Shown here in pieces: positions 13,236-24,415 of a stretch of 64,000 nt of DNA; within the stretch, counting starts at the first letter, position 1, and each line of letters begins with the position of its first letter. The stretch is taken from positions 3,534,001 to 3,598,000 of the forward strand of contig JAUKUA010000001.1 of NCBI GenBank assembly GCA_030549175.1, read 5' to 3'. Source of the stretch: Lasiosphaeris hirsuta (taxonomy: Eukaryota; Ascomycota; Sordariomycetes; Sordariales; Lasiosphaeriaceae). Below the pieces are notes generated by a model. That model did no database searches. It was not told where the DNA came from and saw only the letters and a program-made list of their open reading frames with translations. A program made the position numbers and the translations under genes.

Positions 13236-15763
13236 ATGCCCATCGCACCCCTACCGGAGACCACGGTTTGCCGCCTAGGGTCCACCTTAGCCATCAGCAC
13301 GCCAGTCCATCTCATCAAGGAGCTCTTGGACAATGCTATTGACTCCGCCGCTACCACAGTCGCTATTCTTATCTCCTCGGATACGGTGGACAGGATCGAA
13401 GTTAGAGACAATGGCCGTGGAATCCATCAGAATGATTTTGACTCTCTTGGCCGCCCAGCACACACCAGCAAGCTCAGAGCGCTCGCCGAACTCGATATAA
13501 TCGGTGGCAGCAGCCTTGGGTTTCGTGGAATGGCACTGGCCAGTGTCAATACCTTAGCAGAAGTTACGTTAACTACCAGGGCATCGACAGAGCCTGTTGC
13601 CACGACACTTCTCCTGCTGGACGGGGGCGGAGTAGCTCGGCAAGGACACAAAGCTGCTCAAGTTGGCACGACCGTTTGTGTAAGACAATTGTTTTCCAAG
13701 TTTCCGGTTAGGCTGCGAACCTTTATGAAGGAAGCCCCCAAGACGATTCAAAAGATAAAGGAGCTTCTTCAGTCCTACGCCCTTGCGAGACACGAAACAA
13801 AGATCATATTCAGAGTCCTAGGCGACCCTCAGCCGCCATGGATGTACACTCCCAAACCTGCCACCCATGTTAGGGAGGCTGTGATTCAGCTATTTGGTGC
13901 TGATCTTGCTTCTCACTGCACCTTCGAAGTTTTCCCTGCCACAGAACAAGTTGCAAGCTGTATTGCTAGGGGTTCTCGCCCTACGGCTAAAGATGGACTG
14001 GCACCCAGATTCGAGGGTTTCCTGTCGTGTCCCGGAGCCAAATTACGAAAGTCAGATACTGGCGCCTTCTTCTGCGTGGATTCACGCCCCGTGCTATCGA
14101 CCCGCGGGACACCGAAGAAACTGCTCACGCTTTTTCGGGGACATTTCGCCCTATTCACCTCAGCAACAAATTCGGCCGAGGCCTTCAACGATCCCTTTAT
14201 CTGGCTAAATATCCAGTGTGCGCCAGGCAGCTACGATGTCAATGTCGAGCCGGCGAAAGATGATGTTCTTTTCGTCAACGAGCAGTATGTTGTTGACCAA
14301 TTCCAAAAATTTATCTCGTCAGTGTACCCCATCCCCAAGGAAAATCCGAAGCAGCAACGAGGGGGGGTTCGGAGCCGGTGCAGGTGCGGCCATCTTCTAG
14401 GTCCCCCAACACTCCCAATGCTCCTGACGACACGTTATTTCAGGTGAGCGTTCAAAAACATAATAGTGAGAACCTACTAAGACATTAGGCAACAAACCAA
14501 ACATGGACGGTAGATATGTCGATAGGCCTCGATGCTGTTAGTGATAAAGAAATCGATGACTCTGTCCAAACGACAGAAACTGCCAGTAGTACCCTGGTCG
14601 ATAGCTATGCAAACTCTTCAAGAAGCGGCAATGATGGCCCGGCCACGGAATCCTTGAACCCTTGGTCCATCGCCGCTATGTCAACAGCTTCACGCCGACA
14701 GACGTCACCGTATGCTCTTGTGCCACGTATCCCGGAAACACACACCCCCAGGCCACTGCAACGGCGCTCTGTATCTCAAACCTCAGTGCTTGATAGCGAG
14801 AGCGATCGCCCTTCTGGCAAATATACATCCGTGGAACAAGCGCGGCTAGGAAGAATTATGCTTCCTCCACAGCGCCAACTCGATTTTATGGCCAAACAGT
14901 CGCCATATAATCTACAAGTTGGGGTTCATGATGGCGAACACCGAAAACCTGCCCCTGTCGTAGGTAATTTGTTTCGAGCGACTGCGAAGACGGGTCGACA
15001 ACAGCGCGGACTTGAGCTCCGCGGGCCATCTCAATCTTCTCATGATATCGGATACGGTCGGAGACTCGCAAGTAGACATCAACCACGGCTGTATAGCCCG
15101 GACTCTGATGGGTTGGTTCAAAGTAAGATTTCATTCGGCAATGGAAAGTCGCAACAGGATCGCGGAAAGACTCATTTGAAGCACTGCCATCACTCAGACT
15201 CTGGAGAAATCTACACATCCTTTTCCGTGCCACGAGGGACTAGCGGTATGAACACCAAGCTTCCACAAGCACACAAGAGGCCAACCAGTCAGGAGAAGTC
15301 ACTTCAGCGCCATGGCGTTCACGATTTGGCCTATCGTGACCCCATTGGCTCTGATGAAGTAGAAGCTATGATGATCGAAAAGCAAGAGGAAGAACATTCC
15401 CGCACATTTCTTTCCACCGAGGACTCCAGAGCATATCTGATCAAGAGGCAACGCTCAATTGCAAAGCATCCTCAAAGGAAATTTAGGCGCTTGAGGATGA
15501 ACATGTTGCCGCTGGAGACAATCTTTACCGGCTCTGAGACAACTACACTTGTGCTCGTAGTGCATATTGAATCTCGCAGCATACACGAACAAATCGAAAG
15601 GGCGGCCCGCTTCGACACATATCTGATTGACGGTGAACTAGGAAGTGGGCTCCAAAATGGGGTAAACTTCGAGTTGGAGGGTAAGGTGATGGCTCTTCTT
15701 TCAAGTATCGGCTATGGGGGGGCTAAAATTAACCTACAACCTTCAAGCTCCGTAAAGGTTTAG
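13236..15763 (+). CDS. MLH2: MutL-family mismatch repair protein, probably MLH2, with one frameshift
   Basis: This is a MutL homologue with an N-terminal GHKL ATPase and no endonuclease motif. The start ATG at 13236 sits in CCAAGATGCC and opens directly into MPIAPLPE, a usual fungal MutL start. Motifs: KELLDNAID (motif I), RDNGRGI (motif II), HTSKL, LGFRGMAL (motif III, normally GFRGEAL) and GTTVCVRQLF (motif IV). The first exon's frame collapses after QQRGG at a G7 run (14361-14367); adding one G continues as GSEPVQVRPSSRSP to the donor at 14444. Intron 14444-14488 is 45 bp with a CTACTAAG branch, and the second exon 14489-15763 opens in phase with TWTVDMS. The repaired length is about 827 residues. 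The C-terminus lacks the DQHA(X)2E(X)4E metal site of PMS1/MLH3, so MLH2 (human PMS1 type) fits best. Confidence 0.68.
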
Positions 15764-17582
15764 TTCCATGCCGGGTGAGCTGTGATTGCTGGATGGCAAA
15801 CACCATATAGTGGGGGTCACTATATCAGTACGAGCGGTTCAGTTGCGCGATTGAGGGTGGAAAGGGGCAGTGAAGGTTAGCCTCTATCATGTTCTCCAAT
15901 GTAGATTGTGGCCATCATCAATATTTCAGCTAAATGCTACTTGTTATTATTTTATTTATATCTACGTACAGACAGGTGCATCGGATACTACAGACTAAAC
16001 AAGCAGCTGGCAGGTTGATGCATGGTGAAAGGTTATAAAAGAAAGTTAAGGCACGAGTATGCATACGCCCAGTAGTAGTGCTTGGCTTTTTCATGCATTG
16101 GATTCAGCGAGAGACGCAGGACGGTCGATACGAGGTCGCCGGTAAAAATGGGCCTGCGAATGAATTGATCTATAACGGTAGTAACGGTAGAGCGCCACGA
16201 CAGGGGAGTTACCGCTTTTGTATTATTCAACGGCGGAGGGGCGAGAACAACTTGGATATTGGTTTGTGTACCTACGTAATGCACCGTGATCGATCACTTG
16301 CCGTTCCCTTTTCAGGCCCAACTCAGCAAAAGGGTTTACAAACTACCTTGGGTGTGAGACAGACCCATATTCGGGAGACCTTACGTTGGAGATGCACGCG
16401 CCGGTGCTGGGCGGCACAAAAGACCGATTTGCATGTTAGTCCAGTACCTTTGACAACATCCCTTGCGAAGTCTCGCGCTAGGATGGGAAGCAACGCACAC
16501 TGCACTAGGAGTGCCACGCCCAAGGTATGTAAGGCTTACTTCGTACAGAAAAGGCGGGGATACTGCAGGCAAAGACCATTCCCCGTCGCATTGCGGAAAG
16601 GCAGCCTGAAAAACGCCGAGGGGGTCTCTTATGGCCAATTGTCGTTACGGTATATGCACTATATAGCTACTAGGCTTGAGTCGTGAAGTTATCCCTTACT
16701 CTCCTTGCTTTCCGCGCGTGATTGAAGACGACGATCGCATGCCAGTCAAACCCTTCCCTGGTTCACAAAGCTGAGGTTGCGACCTACCTTAGCGTTGTTT
16801 CGCAGGCATATGGAGTGCCTACCACCACAGCCCTGGCGCCCGTTTTCCGATTTCTATTTTAGCGTCCAGCAAAGCCCCACATCATAGTAAATCAATCACC
16901 TTCTGAGGTGATTACCCACATTCATCAAGTACGGGTGCACTGCCTCCTTGCAACGAGGCTGGTCCTGAGGCGTGCCTCCCTACCCCTTGCCGCTGGAGGG
17001 TGCAATTGATGTGGCCCTGCCGCTCTTACGACTTTTTTTTTCCTCTTCACTACAAACACGCATCGCATCGTTCGAATTCTCCTCGATTATCCGATTGTTG
17101 AGCACCGTTTAGGACCGACCAGCCCAAAGGCATCAAGGCGCGCGAAGGCCAAAGCCGTACCCGCAGCGATCTCCCGGCGCCTGCCGTCCAAGATGTGCAG
17201 CATGTAGACCAGTGCCGCGCTGTTGCTCTGCCCGTGTCCAGCGTTTCGTTTGGTTTCGATCAATCGACGACCACCTCGCTGCCCCCGTTCGCCTTGGTCT
17301 TATTTAATCATGCGATTTAATCATGACCCGAGCCCCGAACTACGAGCACCATCTGTCCCCGAGCCCGACTTCTATGGGCTCGCCTGCCACCATGGGACAG
17401 AAGATCCTGCCGACGCACCCCCGCAGCTGTCATACCCCGGGATCATAATCGTGAACGATACCCATTGCGCTGCGCCGAGGGCTGCAAGCTGTCGTGTTTC
17501 TAGCACGCCAAAGCCCCCGTCGAACTGGTCTTCTGGTTGCCGTTCTCGCTCCCATCTGCCTGATTTGTTGATATTCTCGAGG
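15764..17582. other. 1.8-kb intergenic region between two + strand genes
   Basis: No convincing gene; the longest open frame (16078-16686) has mixed composition and no family features. It contains the MLH2-like 3' UTR and the promoter of the TRP gene. The frame of the TRP gene stays open upstream to 17223, but the signal peptide places the start at 17583. Confidence 0.5.
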
Positions 17583-20500
17583 ATGAAGGGCGTGTTCCTG
17601 TTGGGCATGCTCCTTCAGCCTGCCCTCGCTGCCTTTGTTCACTTCGAAAACTGCCTACCCGAGTCCTACATCAACAACGACCCAAAGCCGCTGCAATGGG
17701 AGCCTAAGTTTGTCGATGCCTCGTTCGACACGGAAGATCCCAAGCACACCCTTCGCGTCACCATGTGGGGCAACGTAACCGGATCTTTCAGGAATGTCTC
17801 GCTGCCCGGACCGGACAGTCCAGACTGGAATAGCACAGCAAAACTGGACGGCAAAATTCTAGACGAGCCCGAACCTGATGCCCCAAATCCCAAGCTCACG
17901 ACGCTTCACAGCAAAATTGAGGTTCTCACCTACGAACCCTGGAGCGAGAACACCAACTTTTGCAACGATTCGCTGAAGGGCGGAAAATGTCCTCTGGCTC
18001 CAGCCTTTAATCTTAGTGAGAGGTAGGTTATCATGATACTACGAGCCTCTTGTTTCAGCGTCCTCATGTATCAGCTGCTGACTGGGGCGGCTTTCTAGCA
18101 AACTTCCCGAGGGCCTTCCTTTTGTGACTATAAGCTATGACTTTTACTCGTCCTACGCCTTCACCTCCTTTTCGCCGACATTTTTGATTATATATGGGGA
18201 TTCCAAGGGCACTAATATTGGGTGTGTCTCTGCTGCAGTCACGCCCGACCTGGGAAACCTCGCCTGGATGCTAAAGTTCTTACCCCTGATCGTCCTTCTT
18301 TTTGTGGCCACTGCCACAGTTTTTGCCGGTATTTTCAGCCCTTGGGGGACGACCGATATATTTCACTGGACCTCCAACTATGGCCGTGACGCCGACCTAC
18401 TTCGCTTGGTAACTCCTGGCTTTGGGGATTGCCTGCAGTACATTCAGTTTGTTGCTCTCACTGGTGGCTTGACCCTCAATTATCCCGGCTTTTACCAGCC
18501 CATCATCAGCCAGGCCTCTTGGTCGGTGCTCATGTTCAACCACAGCTTCGTGAGTGATTCTCCGGGCTGGAATAGCCTCCAGGACGGTATATATGTCACC
18601 GACGGTGACTACGGCCTCCAAGATCTTGCGCAGCTGGTTGGAATCGGTCAAGTGGAGGATATATGGGCCGGCATGATGATTTGGCTCCTTGTCATTATCG
18701 CCGGTATGTTCGTCCTTGTTCAGGCTGGCTTTTTGGCGCAATGGATCTATCGAGTCGTGAAGAGAGTGCCCGAGGAAGATCTTCGTGCCAAGAACATACC
18801 CTTCACGCTGGGAAATGTGGTTAGGATTGTCCTCAACTATTTTCTCCTCCCAATCGTGGCCTTGTCGACATTCCAGCTAGTGGTCGCTAGCTCGTCTCCG
18901 GCGTTCACCGTTGCATTGGCAGTGGTGACATTGATACTCATCATCGGGTTCGCGGCGTGGCTTCTTTACTTGATTGCGACTACGAAGCCGAGAGCGTTTT
19001 TGTTCGATGACCTACCTACGGTTCTCCTTTATGGGCCGCTGTACAACACATATTCTGATGAGGCGGCCGCCTTCGCTTTGATTCCTGTCCTTCTTACGTT
19101 CATACGTGGAATCGCCGTTGGCGCAGTCCAGCCCGCCGGGGTTGCGCAGGTCGTCCTCCTCGCCATATGTGAGGTCATCCAGATCCTAACCCTTCATGCC
19201 TTCCGCCCCTTTCACTCGCCCACGTCCATGAACGCTTACCACACCCTCTTCTCGGCGCTTCGACTTATAACTGTCCTCCTCATGGTGGCCTTCATACCCT
19301 CACTTGGCGTAACGGAAGGCCCAAAAGGTTGGATCGGCTATGCGATCCTTCTGACGCATGCGGGTGTCCTTGTCCTAGGCTTCTTCCTAAACGCAGTACA
19401 GACTATAGTTGAGGTAGTAGCGCGGATGCTCGGGGCGGGTGGGGATGACATCCGGGGCCAGTCCCGCGGTGGCCTCTCCAAAATCTTCGGAATGCGACAG
19501 CTTTCTCGGCGCATGTCCCGGCGCGAGGCTGGACCGTCCAGGCAGAGCCAGTTGTCTAGTTCTGGGATGCTGGATGCTGATGAGGCTTCGAAAGCTGGAT
19601 ACGTCATGCCCGGAGGCCGGATCAGGAGTGAGTCCGCAGGCAGTATGGGGATCTTGCTGAACGGCCGCCAGCGAAGTCCCTCCGCGCTGGATACCCTCAG
19701 CATCGACGCCCCCGGGCGCAATATCGACAGTGGCGCGAGCTCATTTACACCGACTACACCTGGTGAGGCCAGCACATTTTCTTTCCTGCCATCACCGGGC
19801 TTCCAAGTTCGGGGCCAGGGTGCGCTTGGGATGCAAGCAGCCGACCCTTATTACCGACCACCGAGGCCACGCCGCCAGACCCTCGACGTCACCTCCTCGC
19901 CCGCCTCTAAGACTGGCAGGTCATGGATTAGCGGAGACTGGTCTCAAAAGCGACTCAGCCAGACAGGAGGCAATCCGCTCGGCGAAGCTGCCGATATTGA
20001 AGGCCTACCATCGAGGGGCGCAACACCAGCCCCTTACGCACAACCTGCCGCCCCGTTTGCCCCAAGGGCGGATTACTCGACCCGCGAGGTGGATATGTAC
20101 TACGGCGTTAGGGGACAACGGCTGAACACGGACGGTCCCGGTCGTAAGCTGGGAACTGGTCCGGCTGATCCTACTGGGCCGATGGCTTCGGCTGCGGGGT
20201 GGTTCCGGACTATGCTTGGAGGGAAGAGCAAGGAAAAGGGGAAGGGATTCGAAGTTGTGAGGAGTGCGCGGATGCCGCCTGCCATGCGTACCGCTGGTAG
20301 TGACTTCGAGGAAGATGTCCCTCCTGCCGGGATACCAGTGGCGATGGGAGTATTACGCAACGGGCCGATTGAGTCAGATGATGAAGACGAAAGCCGGCAA
20401 ATCACAACGACCCGCTCAGTAGCTTTCATTCCACCAGAGGCTGAACTGCTAGCAGGTGGTCCCCAAGAAGAGGATTTGGACGAAGTCCGGCCTATTGATC

Positions 20501-20913
20501 CACCAAGTAGGATACAGTCAAAGACAGGCCGATATCTGGAAAGAACCGAGGAGCTTGTTCCACATGTCCCACGAAAGAGCTCGAAGCGTGGTGGCGACCA
20601 TTCCCGAAGCCCGTCGAGTGGCATTTTAGCGCGATCGCAATCCTCAGCGTCCCAGGGGCCGACCAGTCTCGCACTATCACCGACGGTATCGTCTCGCCTC
20701 CCATTTGAACGCACTCCTTCACAGAAGAGGCTCTCCGGCTCTTCTATGGGGGCTACGGACGAGTACAGTCACGTTGACTTGCAGGATCCACCCGGCTTGA
20801 ACGAGGAGCGGGCCACCAGTTACGGGTTTGTACAGCAAGGAAGCATAAGCCGGGTTGACCGTGATACCGATCTTCTTGGCAGTTCCGCTGAGGTAATTGA
20901 CGAAAGACGGTAA
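17583..20913 (+). CDS. TRP-like ion channel with N-terminal ML-like domain
   Basis: A fungal TRP/Pkd2-FLC type membrane protein. The exons are 17583-18022 and 18099-20913; the intron 18023-18098 splits an AGC codon, and the product is 1084 residues. Start choice: MKGVFLLGMLLQPALAAF is a clear signal peptide, followed by the Cys-containing lumenal ML-like domain to about residue 200 with several Asn-X-Ser/Thr sites. The sequence SAAVTPDLGN precedes TM1 (WMLKFLPLIVLLFVATATVF, about 203), and about nine membrane segments run to about residue 460. The remaining 600-odd residues form a disordered Ser/Pro/Arg-rich cytosolic tail with an acidic ESDDEDESR cluster. Family members act in calcium signalling, wall integrity or flavin-carrier-related roles; the specific ion here is not visible. 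Confidence 0.85.
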
Positions 20914-21704
20914 AACATTCCTGGCCTCCTAAGGCCCTTCCGTGTTTGTTCATGAGCTGTTATTTTGTTTATTTTCTTTGGGGCTTCATTAGAGTTGTTC
21001 TTTTAACGCTACGGACATATTACACCTATACATGGCGGCTATCACACGAGTGGCATGGGATGCTTACTGCTTTTTGGTTTGCCATGCGGGTCCAGCGCTG
21101 GCGTACAAAATAGAGACAGGGGTCAATGGCTGCCCTCTCTGTCGACTTTGCTATTTCTCCTTGGTCTCTTGGCGACAATTTCTCATTTGGTGACTAGATC
21201 AGCTCAGGAAGAGCGTGGCGTCACGCAGGAGACGATGTTGGCGGAACTGGTGCAGGGACTGAGTAATAGTTATGTATAATTGTAAATAGATGGGGATTAC
21301 TTAGGTTCAACGAATATTATGACCAGGCTGAATATCCCGTCTCAAGCTTTAGTTGTCTTTGAGCAGCGGAGTGTTTGTACCACAAGGTCAGCGAGCAACG
21401 TGGTTTGTCGTGTGTATAACAGAAACCTTGCTAGGCTCTCAAGGATGCCACATATGCCAACGGCTCCAATACTGGCATGACTCTGATAAAACACAGGCAG
21501 ACCGTAACCTCCGCATGCCGATATTTGGGACACTTGTCTCATTTGCATGGTATAAGGGTATGTACTCATACAAGTCATACAAATCATATACGTCGTGATA
21601 AAAGCTGTAGACTATGTGCAAAAAAAAGACGTGCTGAAACAACCGCCAGCAGCTAAAAATGAATGCCAACCAAACGCCAACCCCGTATCTTTGCTAACCA
21701 AATG
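20914..21704. other. Intergenic between convergent genes
   Basis: An AT-richer stretch of about 790 bp holding the 3' UTRs of the TRP gene and the Cys-rich wall protein. There are no credible coding frames. Confidence 0.55.
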
Positions 21705-22588
21705 TTAGACGAAACCCAGCCCAGCGACACCAACGACGCCGGCCGCAACGTATCGGGCAAGCCCAGGGGCTGGCGTCGGCCTCGCAGCCGCATTGCCAGT
21801 GCCGAAATAGAAGCCGCCCGCTACCGTCCCCGTCATGGTACACATGCTGGGCTGAAGGTTACTGCACGCCGCCGCTGACAAACTGCTGCCTTGAGACGCG
21901 CAAAGTTAGCAACTGGTTTAGGCATGGAGTAGAGTGCATGTCCCATGTACATACATATGCTGGTAGCGCTGGCCGCCGGGACGCTGACGCCGGCATTGCC
22001 TGTGATGGTGGTTCCGCTGCCACCGGGAACGATAATCGTCACGCCAAAATTGCCGCCCACCTGGCCGCCGAGCTGTGTGGTACAGGCAGCGAAGTTGGCG
22101 CTGCACTGGCTAACGGCCTGGGAGCATGCACTTGGGTTGGCAAAGTATGTGGCGACGTAGGGGAAGGAGAAGTAGACATTGGGGACATAGGATACGGCCG
22201 TGGTTTGCGGGCTGGGCGTTACGAAGCTAGCCGGAGCAGTGCCCGTACAGACAGCACTAGGTCACGCCTTGTTAGTTAACTTCATTAGGGGAATAGCTAT
22301 CCTAGTTAGTCTCGTTCCAGCAACTTACTTTCCAGGGCAGCAAGCCGGGTTGTTGTTTGTATCGAGGGCACATATCTGGCCGTTCTGGCAGCACACACCG
22401 CTAAAGGCAACGCCTTGGTCTGCGCAGCTAAAGAAATTGGCGATACATCCTTGTCTCCTTACGAGCGGGTGGGCAGTCTCGACTGGGAGAAAGGGCTGCT
22501 GGATGGCGAAGACAGATGATGCGAGGGTGAGTGCTACAAGACAGCCGCTCCAGAGCCCGGCAGCGCACCCAGGTCGTCGGCTCCCCAT
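21705..22588 (-). CDS. Secreted Cys-rich, probably GPI-anchored cell-wall protein
   Basis: A conserved secreted protein without a name that I recognise. Exons 22588-22329, 22256-21955 and 21889-21705 join in frame (introns 22257-22328 and 21890-21954) to 248 residues. I chose the ATG at 22588 because it opens directly into a signal peptide (LWSGCLVALTLASSVFA); an ATG 12 codons upstream is also possible. A KR-like site (LVRRQG) follows, then a Cys-rich N-terminal block with CCQNGQICALDTNNNPACC, a middle block with CSQAVSQCSANFAACTTQLGG, a Gly/Thr/Val-rich stretch, and CSNLQPSMCTMTG. The C-terminus (GNAAARPTPAPG then hydrophobic VAAGVVGVAGLGFV) looks like a GPI-attachment signal. It is not a hydrophobin, since the Cys pattern differs. 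Confidence 0.8.
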
Positions 22589-23386
22589 TCTCGTCTGGCA
22601 AAGGAGAGAGATGCAGTCAACCATGTCGTTTTGATCAAAATCTATTCGCGGAGCTTATACAGGGTACGAATAAACCCCGGATTATCGTAGAATATGGGGC
22701 GGCCCGGATTGGAATCTCGATTGAAAATGCCTGACTGTTGGAGATAGGTATTGATGCAGTGTCGGAGTGCCAGCCACGGACAAATCCTTCGGGCTCGCGA
22801 TGCAGCCCAATGAAGGAGCTGCAACGAAACGAGAGCGGTGGGATCGTAAGCTTGAAAGCGATAAGAAAATCGTAAGCTCGAAAGCGATAAGAAAAACAAA
22901 TAGAAACCGGCCGCTATGGTATCAAACGCACATTCAACAAGGCTAGATAAACAGCTACTTCCAGGTTGGCGTATATACAGAAAAACAAGAGTGCCAAAGC
23001 ACAAGCCGTCTGTCCGCCGCGGGCTTTTTGGAGTAAAGCAGCCCTTGTAACGTTGATATGCAGGTGGGTGGTTGGTAGAACGAGGCTATCGATATCGGAC
23101 CAACTGTGAGCCAACTGTGATGTCATCTGCTGGATTGCTGGCCCAGCAACAACCTCAAAGATCACTCGCAGCCCCAGCGGGGTAAGCTGTGAGCTGGCAA
23201 GCTGTGTGCGGGGCAGCAAGCAGCAAGCCCTTACACATAACCTGCCTCCTACCTATTCTAGGGTTGCGGAGCACGTGACTGCTCATGAACAAAAAAGAAA
23301 ACCCTCTTGTTCCTTTCCATGCTATATTTCTACCACTGTCGATCTCTAGAATACCGGCGGTACCGTGGGTGCCGTGGTCATAGCCC
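22589..23386. other. Intergenic, upstream of the Cys-rich wall protein
   Basis: About 800 bp with no gene; it contains a 26-bp tandem duplication (listed separately) and a short repeat of CCAACTGTGA near 23100. Confidence 0.55.
22843..22894. repeat. 26-bp tandem duplication
   Basis: Two head-to-tail copies beginning ATCGTAAGCT and ending GATAAGAAA, with one T/C difference. It lies about 255 bp upstream of the start codon of the Cys-rich wall protein (minus strand). Confidence 0.95.
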
Positions 23387-24415
23387 TCATAGCCCCGCCG
23401 AGCTGCCCCGAAGATGACCAAGAATGGCACGGAGCCGCAAAAGGGCCGCTGGCAGGGGCGGCTTCTCGTTTATTGATAGCTGCTCGAGCTCTTCAACCTC
23501 GACCCGTGCCTCCTGCACCAGAGAGCCGAGGTCGCCCCAAACCTCGTCTTGATATCCCGTCAGCACCCGAGACCACTGACCGACCCACGTCTGCCAGGCC
23601 TCTTCCCGGTCACCCGCGCCCAGGTGCATTGAGAACTCGTTTGCCGAAGCTGCCGAGCTTCGAGCTGTGGTATTGTGTAGATAGCCTGGTATGAAGTTGA
23701 GTACATTATCCCATGCAACGGGCGGCTGGTTGTCGGAGCCTTCGCCAAACAAAGCCTGGCGTAGGCTTTCCATATCGCCATCCGAGATCGCCTCATCTGG
23801 AATGGAGTTGGGCTCGAAGTCGTCTTGAGCCGAGAGTAGTGCCACGATATCCATCCCATCGCGAGCCTCTTGCTCAGGCAGGGAATCACCAAAGAGTCTC
23901 CCGCGAAGTGACGCCACTGGCGCGTCTGGGGTCAAGGGATCAGACTGCCAGAGTTCTTTTATATCTTGTGCCGGAGGTTGAAACACACTTGTGCCGCCCA
24001 AGAAAGCCGCGAAAGCGACCTCTTCCTTTGCAATGTGCCCCTGCGCTTGACCCGGCTTTATGGACTCGCCAGACGGGAGGTTGGTCCTGGCTTGAGAGGA
24101 GCTCTCGGCCGCCCTGTAGAGTCCTTCTCCAGGCTGCGAGGTCTCGCCTTTCTGTGTAGCTCCTATCCGGGGAAGTTCGCTTGCTCCAGGGGGACCGGCA
24201 AATAGAGCAGAGGGTAGTGATGCGGCCGACTTTGCAATGCGTGCAAGTGTTGAGCTGTTGCCCCCCCTACGGCTCCTTTCAGGATCGCGTGTCGCTTCGG
24301 GCTCCTGCTCACATTTATAGGCATCTGTAGCATTCTCTTTTCCCTTCCCCTTTTCTTGCGATTTGAGCCTCAGGACGTCTTTGTTCATCGTATCGTAAAG
24401 TGACCAAAAGTTCAT
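23387..24415 (-). CDS. Unrecognised conserved-looking protein
   Basis: A single open exon of 342 residues from the ATG at 24415 (MNFWSLYDTMNKDVLRLKS); the frame is open further upstream to 24511, so the start is uncertain. The N-terminal half is low complexity and charged (Lys/Glu/Ser/Pro). The C-terminal half looks folded and helical: LFGDSLPEQE, LSAQDDFEP, ESLRQALFGEGSD, VLNFIPGYL, EEAWQTWVGQWSRVLTGYQDEVWGDL and a Glu-rich helix before the end. Trp spacing in the last part suggests a helical interaction domain. There is no signal peptide, membrane segment or catalytic motif. I do not assign a function. Confidence 0.6.
   Translation of the reverse strand: MNFWSLYDTMNKDVLRLKSQEKGKGKENATDAYKCEQEPEATRDPERSRRGGNSSTLARIAKSAASLPSALFAGPPGASELPRIGATQKGETSQPGEGLYRAAESSSQARTNLPSGESIKPGQAQGHIAKEEVAFAAFLGGTSVFQPPAQDIKELWQSDPLTPDAPVASLRGRLFGDSLPEQEARDGMDIVALLSAQDDFEPNSIPDEAISDGDMESLRQALFGEGSDNQPPVAWDNVLNFIPGYLHNTTARSSAASANEFSMHLGAGDREEAWQTWVGQWSRVLTGYQDEVWGDLGSLVQEARVEVEELEQLSINEKPPLPAALLRLRAILGHLRGSSAGL

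Noticed and set aside
16078..16686. 202-residue plus-strand frame between MLH2-like and TRP genes
   Set aside because: No protein-like periodicity, no family motif, and competing frames on the minus strand.
17223..17582. 120-codon upstream extension of the TRP-like channel
   Set aside because: In frame and open, but a good signal peptide begins at 17583 and the extension has no protein-like features; it would bury the signal peptide.
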